Program-made: the position numbers and the translations under genes
Assembly: GCF_020360975.1 (NCBI RefSeq)
Contig: NW_025408681.1
Span: 806,001 to 870,000, forward strand
DNA: 64,000 nucleotides
Direction of reading: 5' to 3'
DNA from: Hirsutella rhossiliensis
Lineage: Eukaryota > Ascomycota > Sordariomycetes > Hypocreales > Ophiocordycipitaceae
Shown here: positions 46,154 through 57,500 of the stretch, piece by piece
Numbering within the stretch: position 1 is the first letter of the stretch
Layout: each line of letters opens with the position of its first letter
The notes under the pieces: model-generated
The model's input: the letters and a program-made list of their open reading frames with translations, nothing else
Databases searched by the model: none
What the model was told of the DNA's origin: nothing

Positions 46154-46680
46154 GGAGTCAGGGCCTCGTAACTCGGATCGCTACAAGCCAACTGTTAGCC
46201 GCTCGACCTGCATGAAGGAGGGCGTTATCATCTCATGGACCGCACCATCGTGGGAGGCAAGCCGAGCTGGTAGTTGTACCTGCTGTTGGGCCGACAGCGC
46301 GGTTACACGGGACAAGCATCGGGAGCAGTCGAAGAGATGGTGGCTCCGGATAAATAGCGTATGGATGGATGGATGGATTTAATGTCGCCCGGAGGAAGTC
46401 ACTATTATAACTTAGGGCCTCTACGTAATCTGATTACATGTTCGCACTCAAGTATGCGGTATCGGCGCTGCGCCTTAACCAGCCACACTGTCCCACTTTT
46501 TCGTAGGATGAATAGTCAGACCCGTAAGTGCGTTATTAGTCAGGGCCTTGGTAATACCCCGCCGAACACTTTTTGCTACCTCACGCGTTCGTCCCGTCGC
46601 CCAACGGAGCAATGTCCAATCACTCTCATCTGGCAGCACTGACCACTTCGGCAGAGCTTCGAGTCCACCTCTGATTTCCG

Positions 46681-46806
46681 CTTGGTATAGTAAACGAGTT
46701 TAAAGCAACTGAAAAACAAACAAGTCAAATAGGGTAAAATAAACGAGTTTAAGCAAGGTAAAATAAACGAGCCCAAATAGGGTGAGATAAACGAGCTCAG
46801 ATAACT
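46681..46806. repeat. Degenerate 24-bp periodic repeat around TAAACGAG
   Basis: The octamer TAAACGAG begins at 46691, 46740, 46764 and 46788, which is spacings of 49, 24 and 24 bp. The intervening sequence shares AAATAGGGTRAAATAAACGAG-like words. The tract is AT-rich, unlike the flanks, and non-coding. Confidence 0.8.
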
Positions 46807-47203
46807 ACAAGAGCGGTAGCAGAATAACGCTCCAAGTTGCGGTCAGGCTGATAAGGCATCAAGTACCTTCCGCCCCCTATAACGATGACGTCTCTCACAG
46901 CCCCGGAGTGGGCTTGGAACGGCAGGTGCACCACCGCTCGGAACCCTCGACTGCTCAGCCAGCGGCTGCGCCTCAACGGCTCTTGACGCAATCTCTCAAG
47001 GCCATAAAGAACGCCATTCCCGACATCTTAGTCCTCTCTGCACGTCCGCGCCTCGGCCTGCATCCGCTGCCGCTATACATACTCTTTCGACACTCGAGCT
47101 GGGCTACCCCTACCTCGACCTACAACCACCAAGTCAGCCTCCGACAACCTCCATCCGTCGTCAACGTCGTCGACGGACCCCTCTCCCGACAGCCTTTGAA
47201 GCC

Positions 47204-47368
47204 ATGGCCTGCGCCAGCGGCAACAGCCTCGTCAACAGCAACGGGCCCGGCGGCATCGCCTCGTCCATCGCTGACATCATGATCAAGCCCGCCGACGCAC
47301 AGACGCGCTGCATCGACTGCGGCGACTATTCCTGCTGCTGCATCCCCATTCCCTGCTGCGTCATGTGA
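47204..47368 (+). CDS. Small cysteine-rich protein, 54 aa
   Basis: The ATG (context GAAGCCATGG) opens a 54-codon frame ending at TGA. The protein has a polar Ser/Asn/Gly N terminus, an amphipathic middle (SSIADIMIKPADAQ) and a dense cysteine end: RCIDCGDYSCCCIPIPCCVM, eight Cys in 20 residues. A long CT-rich and CA-rich leader precedes it, as for expressed genes here. There is no signal peptide. The CxxC and CC pairs suggest metal binding, palmitoylation or membrane insertion of a CYSTM-like tail, but none of these is shown. A GTGAGG overlaps the stop and could be a splice donor, in which case the protein would be longer. I do not recognise a named family. Confidence 0.6.
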   Translation: MACASGNSLVNSNGPGGIASSIADIMIKPADAQTRCIDCGDYSCCCIPIPCCVM

Positions 47369-47655
47369 GGGACACCAGGACTTGAGAAGGAAACGTCACT
47401 TGCGCAATCTTACATGTCGACCTTATACCTAAGATCTCTTGATTTCTATATGGAACCTCGGCAGCTATTCGCCAAAACAAATCCGTTCCAACGCCCCCAG
47501 ATCATGTCCCGTGTGACCGTATGCAACTCCCGTCGTGGCAGCCTCATCAAGTCGTAATGTTGTGAGGGGTATAGGCCACCGCAAACCCATACTCTGCGCC
47601 AAGGATTCTTCAGCCTTGCCCAGCACACACCTTGCAAGGTTCGGCGCTCACCATC

Positions 47656-48477
47656 TTAGGCAAACGCCGCGTCCGTCGCAGCCCACATCAGCATGTCTCG
47701 CTCCGTCGCCAGCTCCTCCACGTCCTCGTCCTCGATAGGCTCGCGTCGATCCTGGTCCGTGCCGCCTCCCGCCCCGACCATCCCTAGGCTGCCCAGCCCC
47801 TCGAGTACGCGCCGCGTCTTGTCTACCTGCGTGCGGATCGCCACCGTCTCGGCGCGCGTGCGGTCCAGGTGGTCCTGCATCATCTCAATCGCCGACTCCC
47901 GCGCCTGGTGCGGCCGGTATTCGTTGAGGATGTGGTGCATGTTGATGAAGAGCGTGCGCAGGTCCTGGATCTTGGCCTCGGCCGACGACGGGGTGTGAGC
48001 GAGCGTGCCCGATAGTTCGAGAAAGTTGAGGAGCAGAGACTTGGCTAGCCTCTTGAGCTCAAATGCGCGATCAAAGTGTTTGTCTTCCCGTGAGCTGGGG
48101 GGGCCTGGATCCGACAGGTTGGCGATGCCCTGCTCCTCGAGCGTAGGCAGCTTGTCATCGAGCTGAGCGGCGAGCCCAACAGTTAGCCAACCACCCCTAG
48201 GGACCTGCACCTGAGCACGAGCGACAAGCCATCATACCATGTACTGGTCTCCAAACACCCTCCATCTTCCGTCGACGGGCTCGGGCGGAGGCTGCAGGTT
48301 GATGAGGTCGTCGGGCACGCCCGGCACGCGCATCGCCGCCACCCCGCCGCCGCCGACGCCGTGTGAGTTTCGCAGCGTCTCGATGCGCGCGATCTTGGCG
48401 GGCGTAAAGTTTTTCCAGAACGGAGGCGGGTTCGGGAACGTCGAGGCCAGCGAATGCGGCTCTTGCAGGTCGGCCAT
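47656..48477 (-). CDS. MED7: Mediator complex subunit 7
   Basis: The model is complement(join(47656..48162, 48238..48477)), 248 aa. The 75-nt intron is phase 0 and rejoins RWRVFGDQYM-LDDKLPTLEEQG. The N terminus holds the conserved Med7 block FPNPPPFWKNFTPAKI and PDDLINLQPPPEPVDG. The middle has the helical ELKRLAKSLLLNFLELSGTL and the coiled-coil hinge DLRTLFINMHHILNEYRPHQ followed by RESAIEMMQDHLDRTRAET, which in the family pairs with Med21. The length and order match fungal Med7 (about 220-260 aa). It works in the nucleus as part of the Mediator middle module, linking activators to RNA polymerase II. It is divergent from the zinc-finger gene across 478 bp. Confidence 0.95.
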
Positions 48478-48955
48478 GATGAGCCGCTTGCGCTAAAGGC
48501 GCATCGGACGAGAAGCAAGTGCGCGGCGCAATAAAAGGCTCGGGGGCGGGGTCGCGGTGCGAGGGCTATTCCAGCGATGTGGTATCGGCCGTGCCTCCGT
48601 CTGGCCGACGATTTTGACTCGTGATTGAGACACGACGTTGAATTGGTTTCGAGACACGCGGCGGCTTGCGGGGCGAATGAGGTCACTTCTGCCGCCGCCG
48701 GGTAATCACCGGCCGAGAATATGTCAGCTCGGCAACCTCTACTCCTCTATCTGCTGAGTCTTTGCAACACTATCCGTGAGTCGAGCTCGTCTTTCTCTTG
48801 AATGGCCGACTGAGGCTGTCCTCCGGCCTCGGAAGCTCCTCCAACGGCCTCGCCCACCGAAGTATCCTCCCCCTCTTCCTGCGCCCCTCCCGTCGCCGCT
48901 GCTCTCTCGAGCCCTCGCCGACTCACTCACCACTACGCCTTGACGGCCGAGGCCA
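48478..48955. promoter_or_regulatory. Divergent promoter of MED7 and the ZNF830-like gene
   Basis: This is 478 bp between opposite starts with CT-rich leaders on both sides. No other feature is seen. Confidence 0.6.
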
Positions 48956-50053
48956 ATGGCGGACGTCCGCTCCCTCCTGCGCCAGCAACGCGCGAGCCGG
49001 CGCATCGAACACCCGCACGCCGCCTACACCGACGCCGGGAAGCTGCTGTGCACCCTGTGCCGGGAACAGATCAGGGCCGAGAGCCTGTGGGACAGCCACG
49101 TCCAGAGCGAGGCCCACGCGCGCAGGCTGCAAAGCCCGCCGGAGGCCAATGGCCCGCTGCGCAGCGATACCGGGGGGGTGAAGCAGAAGCGAAAACTCGA
49201 CGACGCCGATGGCGAGGTCCAGGACGCCATCAGAAGGAAACGGAGCAGGGCGGACCTTGCACTCACGCCCACTAACGGAGCAAACAAGGGACCGGAGCGG
49301 ACACTTAGCAGCGGTAGTGGCAGCGGCAAGGACGCCAACCTTACGCCTCCAGGGCTTTCTAGAAGAGCGTCGACGACGCCGTCTCAAGGTATCGAGTTGC
49401 AGATTCCTTCACGCCCTGCCACCCCGTCCCGGCGCGATGTCTCGGCCTCAACCACACCGGGCATAGCCCCCCCGGCTTTCCCTCAAGGCTCTGCATCGAA
49501 CGTGTTCCTGACTCCTCGGCCAGTCGGAAATCCCGTTTCGGCGGCTGGTGCTGCACAGGCGAGCTCCGCGGCGCCCCAGGTGGACGAGTCGGAGTGGGCG
49601 GCCTTTGAGGCCGACATGGCCGCCGAGAGCGTCTCTTATGACGACGCCGTCATATCGGCCCCCGCCATGACGGCCGAGGAATCGGCGGCCGCCAAGGCGT
49701 CGGCCGAAAACAACAACGAGAGCCGCAGGGCCCAGGCCGACGTGGACATTGAAGAGGAGCGCGAGGAGGCCACGCGCGCCATCGAGGACGAGTTCCAGGA
49801 CATGCACGAGCTCGAGGCCCGAGTCCGGCGACTGAAGGACAAGCGAGAGGCGCTGCGTCGGCAGAACGAGAGCCGCGGCCAAGAAGCGGCGCCGGAGAAG
49901 CCGTCCGATCCGGGGCGGGGCATGCAAGATGCACCTGGCGAGGTCGTCGTTGCCGACGCTGGGGCCGCAGAGGTGAATGGGGAAGAGGGCGAAGAGGATG
50001 ACGACTCGGACGATAACGACGACTGGGATGGCTTCAGATTTCGAGCCTCTTAA
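48956..50053 (+). CDS. ZNF830/CCDC16-like C2H2 zinc-finger coiled-coil protein
   Basis: This is an intronless 365-residue protein. MADVRSLLRQQRASRRIEHP at the start and the finger LCTLCREQI ... WDSHVQSEAH (CxxC-x(n)-HxxxxxH, residues about 32-56) match ZNF830/CCDC16, a nuclear protein found with spliceosomal and DNA-damage factors in animals. A Ser/Pro/Thr-rich middle (TPPGLSRRASTTPSQ, repeated TP and SP motifs) suggests phosphorylation. EWAAFEADMAAE and the long charged coiled coil VDIEEEREEATRAIEDEFQ through LEARVRRLKDKREALRRQ follow. The tail is highly acidic and ends DDWDGFRFRAS, also typical of the family. The role in fungi is inferred from the family, not from context. Confidence 0.87.
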   Translation: MADVRSLLRQQRASRRIEHPHAAYTDAGKLLCTLCREQIRAESLWDSHVQSEAHARRLQSPPEANGPLRSDTGGVKQKRKLDDADGEVQDAIRRKRSRADLALTPTNGANKGPERTLSSGSGSGKDANLTPPGLSRRASTTPSQGIELQIPSRPATPSRRDVSASTTPGIAPPAFPQGSASNVFLTPRPVGNPVSAAGAAQASSAAPQVDESEWAAFEADMAAESVSYDDAVISAPAMTAEESAAAKASAENNNESRRAQADVDIEEEREEATRAIEDEFQDMHELEARVRRLKDKREALRRQNESRGQEAAPEKPSDPGRGMQDAPGEVVVADAGAAEVNGEEGEEDDDSDDNDDWDGFRFRAS

Positions 50054-50551
50054 CCCGCGGGCGGCGAAGCAGAACATGGTCGCTGCCCGGTCAGCCACGG
50101 TGATGCGGCGGCTGTGTTCCGCCTGAGTCACTTCCAGTTCACTGTATAAATGCTGTATATATTCCAGAGTCATTCAGGGGGACTTTTGCGAGCCAGGATG
50201 CGTGCGATACGCACTTGGAATTTCGGTCAATTTGCGTAGCTCGGACATGGCCTCTCAGGAACGCCAAACGATTGCAAGCTAGGCTGACGGCGCTGTCAAA
50301 GGTCAATGGAGCAGATGGCGTCAAGCAGGGAACACCCGCGAGCAGGAATCATCAAGCATCGGTCTTGAGAAGAACAAAATCAAAAACAGACAAGGCCGGC
50401 CCCAATCCGAGTCGCAATCATGATGTCCCGTACAATATATGTCTTCGCCAACATATTCTCTATCGCATCTCCCTGGGCCTGCTCGAGATAGACTCCATTG
50501 TGCCCTCCTTGCATGGCAAGATTCACGCCGATGGCCATTGCGTCCGCTTTT
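50054..50551. other. Convergent intergenic region
   Basis: This is 498 bp between the stop codons of the zinc-finger and F-box genes. It is AT-richer, with likely 3' UTRs. No gene is seen. Confidence 0.6.
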
Positions 50552-51504
50552 CTACCTGACCACCAAATCCTCTCCACGACTGATTCTCTCCCAGAACTTC
50601 CTCAGGCGCCACACGCGCCCAATGCCGCTGCTCTCCTCCCGTTTCCGGGCCACCTCCTCGCGCTCCCTGACCTCGCCCCTCCACTTGGCAGCGATCCAGC
50701 GCCTAAGGCCGTCCTTGACCTTTTCCTTCTCAAAGGCCTTGCGCCGTGCGACAATGGCGGGCGACACGTGCACGGGTACCATGCCCGGCACGCACTCCTT
50801 GGGCAGCACAGCGCGCTCTACGAGGGCCTCGGCCGAAGGGCGGGCGGCCAGGCGGCGCGAGAGGCGGATCGAGACGAGCGAGCGCGCGAGCCGGCGGGAC
50901 ACGATGGATGTGTGGGTAAGGAAGATGGAGCGCGCAATGAGATTGGCCAGCGATGGGCGGTAGGGGGATGAGAGCAGGGGAGGGAGAAGGTGGCGTGTGC
51001 GGCGCAGGCGGTAGTAGTGGAGGATGGGACTGAGGGAAAGGCTACGGAAGAGATGGCTCGTCTGCGCCGGTCAGCAGCCGCACGGTTAGTGGGGACTTGG
51101 TTGCGCGGGCTGCCTGGAAGGGCGGTTGCTAAGGGGGAAGGGGAAATGGGTGCATAGGATGCAAACGGAAGAGAGAAGTCACCAAGTGGGAAGAAACATA
51201 CCCTCGAGGCAGAGAGCAAATCGTTGACGTCCAGGAATCCAAGTATGTGAAGCAAGATCTCGGTCGGCATGTGCTCCAGAGACGATTCGAGGTAAAACTG
51301 CCTCGCACAGGGACAGAGGTGGCCGGTTATGGCCGAGGAGGTCGCGTCGCCGTACGTCGGGCCGTGAGTGCCTCGGTCAGCCGACTGGGCGTCAATGGTC
51401 TGAGCCGGGTCGGCCAGGTCGCCCACGGCGACCGGGTGCGGACATGCCAAGCCATGCGACCGGGCATCCTGAAGCGGCGACGGGGCCGGAGTATCCGCCT
51501 GCAT
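50552..51504 (-). CDS. F-box protein
   Basis: The model is complement(join(50552..51061, 51202..51504)), 270 aa. A 140-nt intron (GTATGT...GGCGCAG, branch CTGAC) joins LLSASR to TSHLFRSLSL. The F-box (LEHMPTEILLHILGFLDVND, residues about 75-101) should bind Skp1 and place the protein in an SCF ubiquitin ligase. The rest is Arg-rich with repeated helical motifs (SLANLIARSIFLTHTSIVSR, LARSLVSIRLSRRLAARPSA, VKDGLRRWIAAKWR), a pattern I associate with a conserved fungal F-box family without an assigned target. The ATG at 51504 is the first in frame; the frame upstream is open to 51885 but starts at GTG and looks like leader sequence. Confidence 0.82.
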
Positions 51505-54500
51505 GATGAGTTGGCTTTTACTCGAGGCCGGGGGCGAATGCAAGGCTCGAGGCGGACGAATCGCTCCGGCAACATGCACCCCGATCAGCCGTCTGTTGCC
51601 AGGATCCGGGGGGGGGGGAAGGATTGTCGGGATCGAGCAAGGCGAATGTCGCTCGTCTGCTCGTTGTCGTTGTTGTGGTGGTGATGACGCGGTCGGTCGT
51701 CGATGTGGACAAGACAGATGATAGTCGGCCGAGGCGTGTATGGTGCGCTTTCCCGAAGAGCTGACAGGCAATGCGGCATAAGCGAGGATGCTGAGAGGCG
51801 ATGGTGATGCGGCCTCCAAAGGAACCGACGGGTAAGAGGTGATGCTGTCTGTCTGAACGCCCAAAATGCTAATGCTACCCGTCACGGAAGATGCCGACGA
51901 GGGGGCGATGCCGTTACATGTCTCGGGGGCGACGCCGTGCCCAACGGCATCGTCAGGGTGGCTGGGTCGCGGGATGTCCGCAGCAGACGCGTGTTCACTC
52001 GATGATGGCGGTCAGGGAGAGGCGAGGCGAGCCAGGGGGAGTGCACGCTTTTGGCTGGCCGTGCTGGTCTCCAGTCGCGGGGATGTTTGGCCTGGCGCCC
52101 AGGGGCGTAGAGGCAGGCTGGCGGGCGGGTGGCAAACGGAGCCCTCTCCCTTCTTTGTCTCTGGCGATGTCGGTCGGTCGGCCAGTCGGTCGATGCAGGG
52201 CGCTCGAAAAGATGAGGGGAGGGTGCGTATCTCTCAAAGGGCGGAAAAGACGGCCGGCGGCTGCTTGCCGGGCTGTCAAGGCCGGGCTGTCGAGGGCAGG
52301 GAGACGACGAGGCTGAGGAGCGGTGATGATGTGAGGTTGAATGATGGCGTCACGCACGACCATTGTTCCCTGTAGCGACCCTGAAACCTGCAGCCCGGTG
52401 GGGAGTCGGGGGTTGATGGTCGACTGTACTTGCGTGGCGTGTGAGAAACGCGGCTGCTTAGATGTATAGAGTACTCGAGCAAGCGCTTAACAAGTTGCGG
52501 CAAGGACCTTGACAGGCACCTGCTATTTTTGGCTCCCCGGCCGGCGCTTCTGCCATCCAATGTTCGTCCGTCCGATGCAACGTCCATCCCATCTTCCACC
52601 ATCTTCACGACATGACGGTTGGAGCCTGCTTTGAACGAGCAAGTCACAAAGAGGTGTGTGTCTTGGCCTCCCCTGCATGGCCCCGTTTCACCTGCACACA
52701 CCCAAACCCCCCCTTTTGGATCCAAGGAGAGATGGAAAAGCATACGGCAAAGACGCGAGAGCATAGCTAAACCGCCAGTCAAAGGGGAGGCGCTGACCGC
52801 GCATACAGGATACGGCAATTGAACACGAAGCCTCCTGTCTTTGGAGCATTCCCCGACTCGGCGCCAGCATACATGGATCTGGGCCCGTCAACACTGCCAC
52901 TGCGGCCGCTCTCCCTAGGATGGATCCCAGGCTCCGTTGACATGGCTTGGCCTTCAAGCCCGCTGACATGGCCGCCGCAAAGATTCGCCGTGGCAGCTCG
53001 TCCTCCTCTACACTCAGCTCGCGGCATGGTACGGAGCCTGGCCCGGTCCGTGGCTTGTGGCCTGCACTGTACTGTAGTACGACGCGGGCGCGTGCCCATC
53101 TAACGCCCGGGCCCGTCCGCTTCTGCCTTCCGCCCCTGTTCCCTGGCTTGTCCCCGGGAAGCCATCGCGTCATGTACCTTCGCTGCAAGCAAGGCGCCAC
53201 GCACACGTGCCTCGAACCACAGGCTCGGCCCATTGACCGGTCTGCGCCTGTGCCATCCCTTGGCGCGGACCATTGGACGAGCGGTGCCGTCGTTGCGTAG
53301 CGTCACATCGCAGAGCCGGCGCCTCCGTACCACCCCTTGCAGACACGCCGAGAACCGAGCATACCATTTTGGAGCCAAGCTAAGCATCCTTCGAGGCACC
53401 GGGCAGGGTAAATCGGCAGCCCCCGATTTCAAACGGCCCCAAAGAGGAAATCAAGGGGTTTCTTTCTTTCTCGACCTTCGGCTGCCGTCGCTCGTGCCTA
53501 CCCTTGGACCATTTCCCCGAAAGCCACGGCGTCTTGTGGCGTATGGCGAGCAGCATGCGCCGGGTCTGCCAGCTTCTCTGGCGTCTTTCGTCCTTGACCG
53601 CCTCCCGCCTCAAAGCTCGAAGCCGCTAGTCGCCTCAAGCTGCACCGCAGCAATGGCTTGCCGCTGCAATATGGATTGCGCCGGATCGGACCGTATCGAT
53701 CTCTTCCCACCCCTCCACAATTCTCCCCTGGCTGGATCGTGGGCGGGCGTTGAAGCGCAAGTCGAGATAGCACGGCGGAGCACACGTCGTCAACGTTTGT
53801 CAATACGTACACGCCCCTCCCCTCGTCGTTTCGGAGCAGTAGCCGCCGCACGTCTGCCGCCGCGTCCGGCTTAACCAATCAATCATGCCGCGGGCGAGAC
53901 GAGTCAAAAAGGATAAGAATAGAAAGCGCGTACAGTAGAATATGTAGTTGTGCCATGGCACGACTTGGGACGCCAACCCCATGCAGCGCGGACCTGAGCC
54001 CTACTTCTCTCCGATGCTCGGGCGTGAGACAGGGCCGTCGAGCGCACATATAACCGCATGGCCGGTCAGAAAACCAACGATGCTGTGCTACCGGAAGACC
54101 ATTGCCACTCAGCATCCTTTACAGCCCGAATCTTGGTAGCCTGCCGACGGCTCGAGGCTTGCAGGCCCTCCCAGGCCCTCCCAGGCCGCGTTTAGCACCA
54201 GTGGCCGCCAAGGAGAGCAACCCACGGCGGCCTGGCCTGGCGACTCAATGGCTTGGCTGGACCTGGTCCCGACCCTTCGAGTTTCTTCCGGAAGAGGACA
54301 GACGGCACGATCGCAACGTGATTCGCCAAGGTCCGGGGGACTGGTTCGGGTCTGCTGGCCGCCATTTGTTTCACTCTCCTCCCCCGCATCTCTCCCATCC
54401 TCAGCGGGTCCTGAGGCTCAAAGCGGGAGTGCATGGACTGCACACCGTCCTGATGACCGAGCAAGCCGTTGCTTTGGACGCAGGGGTTTGCCTCGTCAGA

Positions 54501-57500
54501 GTGTGGCGCCAACCCGCCGATTCGGAGAGGATAGATGTCGCCGGCGCGTTCCCGCAAAGGGTATTGCCAAACAACACGAACCGAAACAGTACCAAAGAAA
54601 ACGCTCGGCTGGCTTGCCGCTTCAGAGGAGACGACAAGGCGGGGAGCCCTGCAGAGGGCCAAAACAAGCAATGCAAGCGCTCGGCTGTGTCAGTCTCCAC
54701 AGCCAATCGTCACTTCCGAGATGCTCCAAAACGGGACGGGCCGCGACTTAGCTCGTGGCAACAAGCAAGGAATACCTGGCTGAAGAGAGCGCCCAAGTAC
54801 ATGTACTTGGCTTCTCGCACTGCCGCCAGCGTCGTCGTACTCGAACGCCCGTTGCGACATCCCGTCACATCATCGTCGACCAAGCCTCGCCCAAGGGGGG
54901 AGAAGAAAGGATGGACGAAAGGGCAGAGGGGACTGAGGGACACCCGGGTCTTGGCGCGGCAGCGGCAACATGAATGACGGTGACGGCGGAACACGGCCGG
55001 CGTCAAACACCGGACCGGCCATCCGATGCGCCGTCTCTCGCTTCCCTCTCTTGGGCCTCCTCAAGTCCGGCCGTCTCTCTTGCTGCCATCCTGCTCGTGC
55101 CTCGCTATTCCCCTGTCGGCCGGCAGCGACGACGGCTCTCGACCACATTGGCGGCCCGACCCTCCCCTTCCCCCTCCCCCTTGGCCGGTGATGGGTCGAA
55201 GATCGAGTCCGTGGCCTGTCCGGCCCAAAGCCCAACCATGGCCTAATGCAACCAACAGATCATCCGCTTCTGCTCTCTTGCACCGCGACAGTCAATGGCT
55301 ACAAGACGATGCCTATTCTACCATGTTGAGGCTATTTAAAGACTTGCTTCCTTGATTGTTAGTCGACCAAACTCATCGTCTTGCTTCGTGGCACGCTTGA
55401 CAAACAGAATGGTGAAGAAGAAGCAGAAGAAGCAACTACACAAAAGGCCACATCACCGGGCGAGGCCCCAAGCCAGACCTCGTCCGCCACGAGATTTGTC
55501 GTGCGCCTCGTCTGCAGGAGCGCAGACGGTGAGTGAGAAGGCAGGCCAGCGCGCGCGGCGCACGTACGTGTGCGTGGGCGTGCATGTGCATGTGCATCAG
55601 CACTCTGGACATACAGCACACATGCGACTTTGATGTGCGGATGCTGTCCGTTTGTGCGCGGCCGCTGCTCGATCCTTGCACCCGGCCCAAGGCATCTTCG
55701 TCATCCTTTGCTGCCTGCACGCCTCTTTTTTCCTTCTTCTCCTCTTCGTCATCGGCGGCTGGTTTGGGCAGTCTCCCTTGGCCGCTGGAGATGGCCCTTG
55801 TCCCCGCCGTCTTGTCTGGCATGTCTGACATCGAACCGAAGAGGGCAAGAAGAACAAGGGGGCAAGGGGGGAGGAGCGAAGAGGAAACAACAAGGACGGA
55901 TGCTGGAAAACGAGATATCCCGGTCCTGATCTACTCCCCAGGTCGCGTTGCGGATTGTCTGGCCTGGCCCGTTGCAATTTCCTTTGCGCGCCGCGTTGCT
56001 GGCCCGGGGCCCGTCCCGATGCTTCACCGACGGCTGTGGCCAGTAAGAGAGGCTCCGGCGCTGCGAACGGGCCGCGGAACAAGGCTCTTGACGGCCGGCT
56101 TGACATGAGCCGTCACTTGACTCGGTGTTACAGTGGCTGATTGCGCTGGCCCGCGTCGCCCTCTGTATCTCGGGTCTGCATGCGGCAGCAAACGACATGC
56201 CGCAGACCAGCAGATGCTGTAGGTCCGTCAGGGGTGCTAGTAGAACGAAGGCTCGGCGACGGGGACACGGACAAGCACAAGTTTGTTTATGGCATGCCCT
56301 GAGGCGTTAGCACAACAGCGCTCCCCCTTCTTGGAAGCCGGCTTATGCAGCGTCTGCAACCGGTCGTTACGCAGTTCCTGAAAATTCATGCTGGGCCCAG
56401 AAGAGGCTTGCCACGTTGCCAGAGCCTTACACCTGCCCTAAGCCAGCCTTCCTTGTTGCCGGCGATGGAATGGCAGCTCGGACGCAAGAAGGTGCCGAGG
56501 CGTGACGAGGTCGCGAAGCCGGTGCGCATCGTCGGGCCAATCGAGGGCAACGGGCAATGGGCGCCGTCTCCATGGCCAGACGATGCAGTCATTCATGTGA
56601 GGCGCGCGGCATGCATGGGGAAGCATGTCTCGCCGTACAGCCCTGGAGGCACGCTTCAGGTCAGTCTCCTCACCCTCGATGCAGCCATCTTTTGAGAGGC
56701 CTGCTTCCACCCCCCCTTTCTCAACCCCCTCATTTCTGTCCCGCTTCACGAGCTCGACTGAACCACAGGGGCATCAGTCGAGATATTTCAAGCCAGGGCA
56801 GAGGGCGCGAGGGGGAAGGGGAGACAAGTGGAAACAAGGGGCTGGGCCGCTGCAAGTGACTCACAGGAGATGCTCACATCCTGCACCGCTCAATGAGGAA
56901 CAAGGTGGCAAGATAATCTCCAGAGGCACTGGGAGATTCGGAGGACAAGCCAATTGAACGGCACAGAGAGAATCCAGTCCTAGCGAAGCGAGCCGTGGCC
57001 GCAGAAACGGCATACGTTGTGACCACTGCTGGCTGCCGCTCCTTCTGCAGGTTGGACCTTAGGTCGAGCCGTGTGGATGGCAGAGAAACGAGCTGGCTGT
57101 AAGCCATCGGGCTTTTTTCTTTTTGTCTGTCACTACCTTTCGCTCGGCTCCCCCTAACCAGATGCCGGCCAGGCAAAAAGGCGGAGAGAAAAAGAGAAGG
57201 AGCACCTCGACCAACGGGAGACTGGGCCGCCCGCCTTCGACCAGATAGGCCAGGGGGAAGAGGGGCCGAGGACGACCAAGGAGGGGAGAAGTTGGATGTG
57301 GGACGATGACGATGGGAAATTTGAGGGAGAGAGTGACGAAGTGACTGTCTATGAGCGAGTGGCAAGAGCGTCAAGTCGGCTCGTGAAGCCAGCAGCAGCC
57401 AAGGAGCCGGGGAGAGCCGGCGTCGCCAAGGGCCCGCTTCTCCAACGGGACTGATATTATGATGACCCAATCCTGACGCCCTACCACTGGCACTCATTGG

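Larger units (their letters stand above)
46050..47203. other. Repeat-rich, partly AT-rich intergenic region
   Basis: This is a run of non-coding DNA with a lower GC content than the rest of the window, holding an 8-bp minisatellite, an ATGG microsatellite (46361-46376), a short palindrome GTAATCTGATTAC (46425-46437) and the 24-bp periodic repeat below. I read it as degraded mobile-element or repeat debris; no transposase-like protein is visible. The last 250 bp before 47204 are a CT/CA-rich leader. Confidence 0.6.

Noticed and set aside
51505..51885. Upstream extension of the F-box protein
   Set aside because: The frame opens at GTG, has no ATG until 51504, and reads like leader sequence.
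54102..54977. 291-codon plus-strand frame in the gene desert
   Set aside because: The composition is mixed and Arg/Pro-rich, it overlaps equally long frames on both strands, and no family motif is present.
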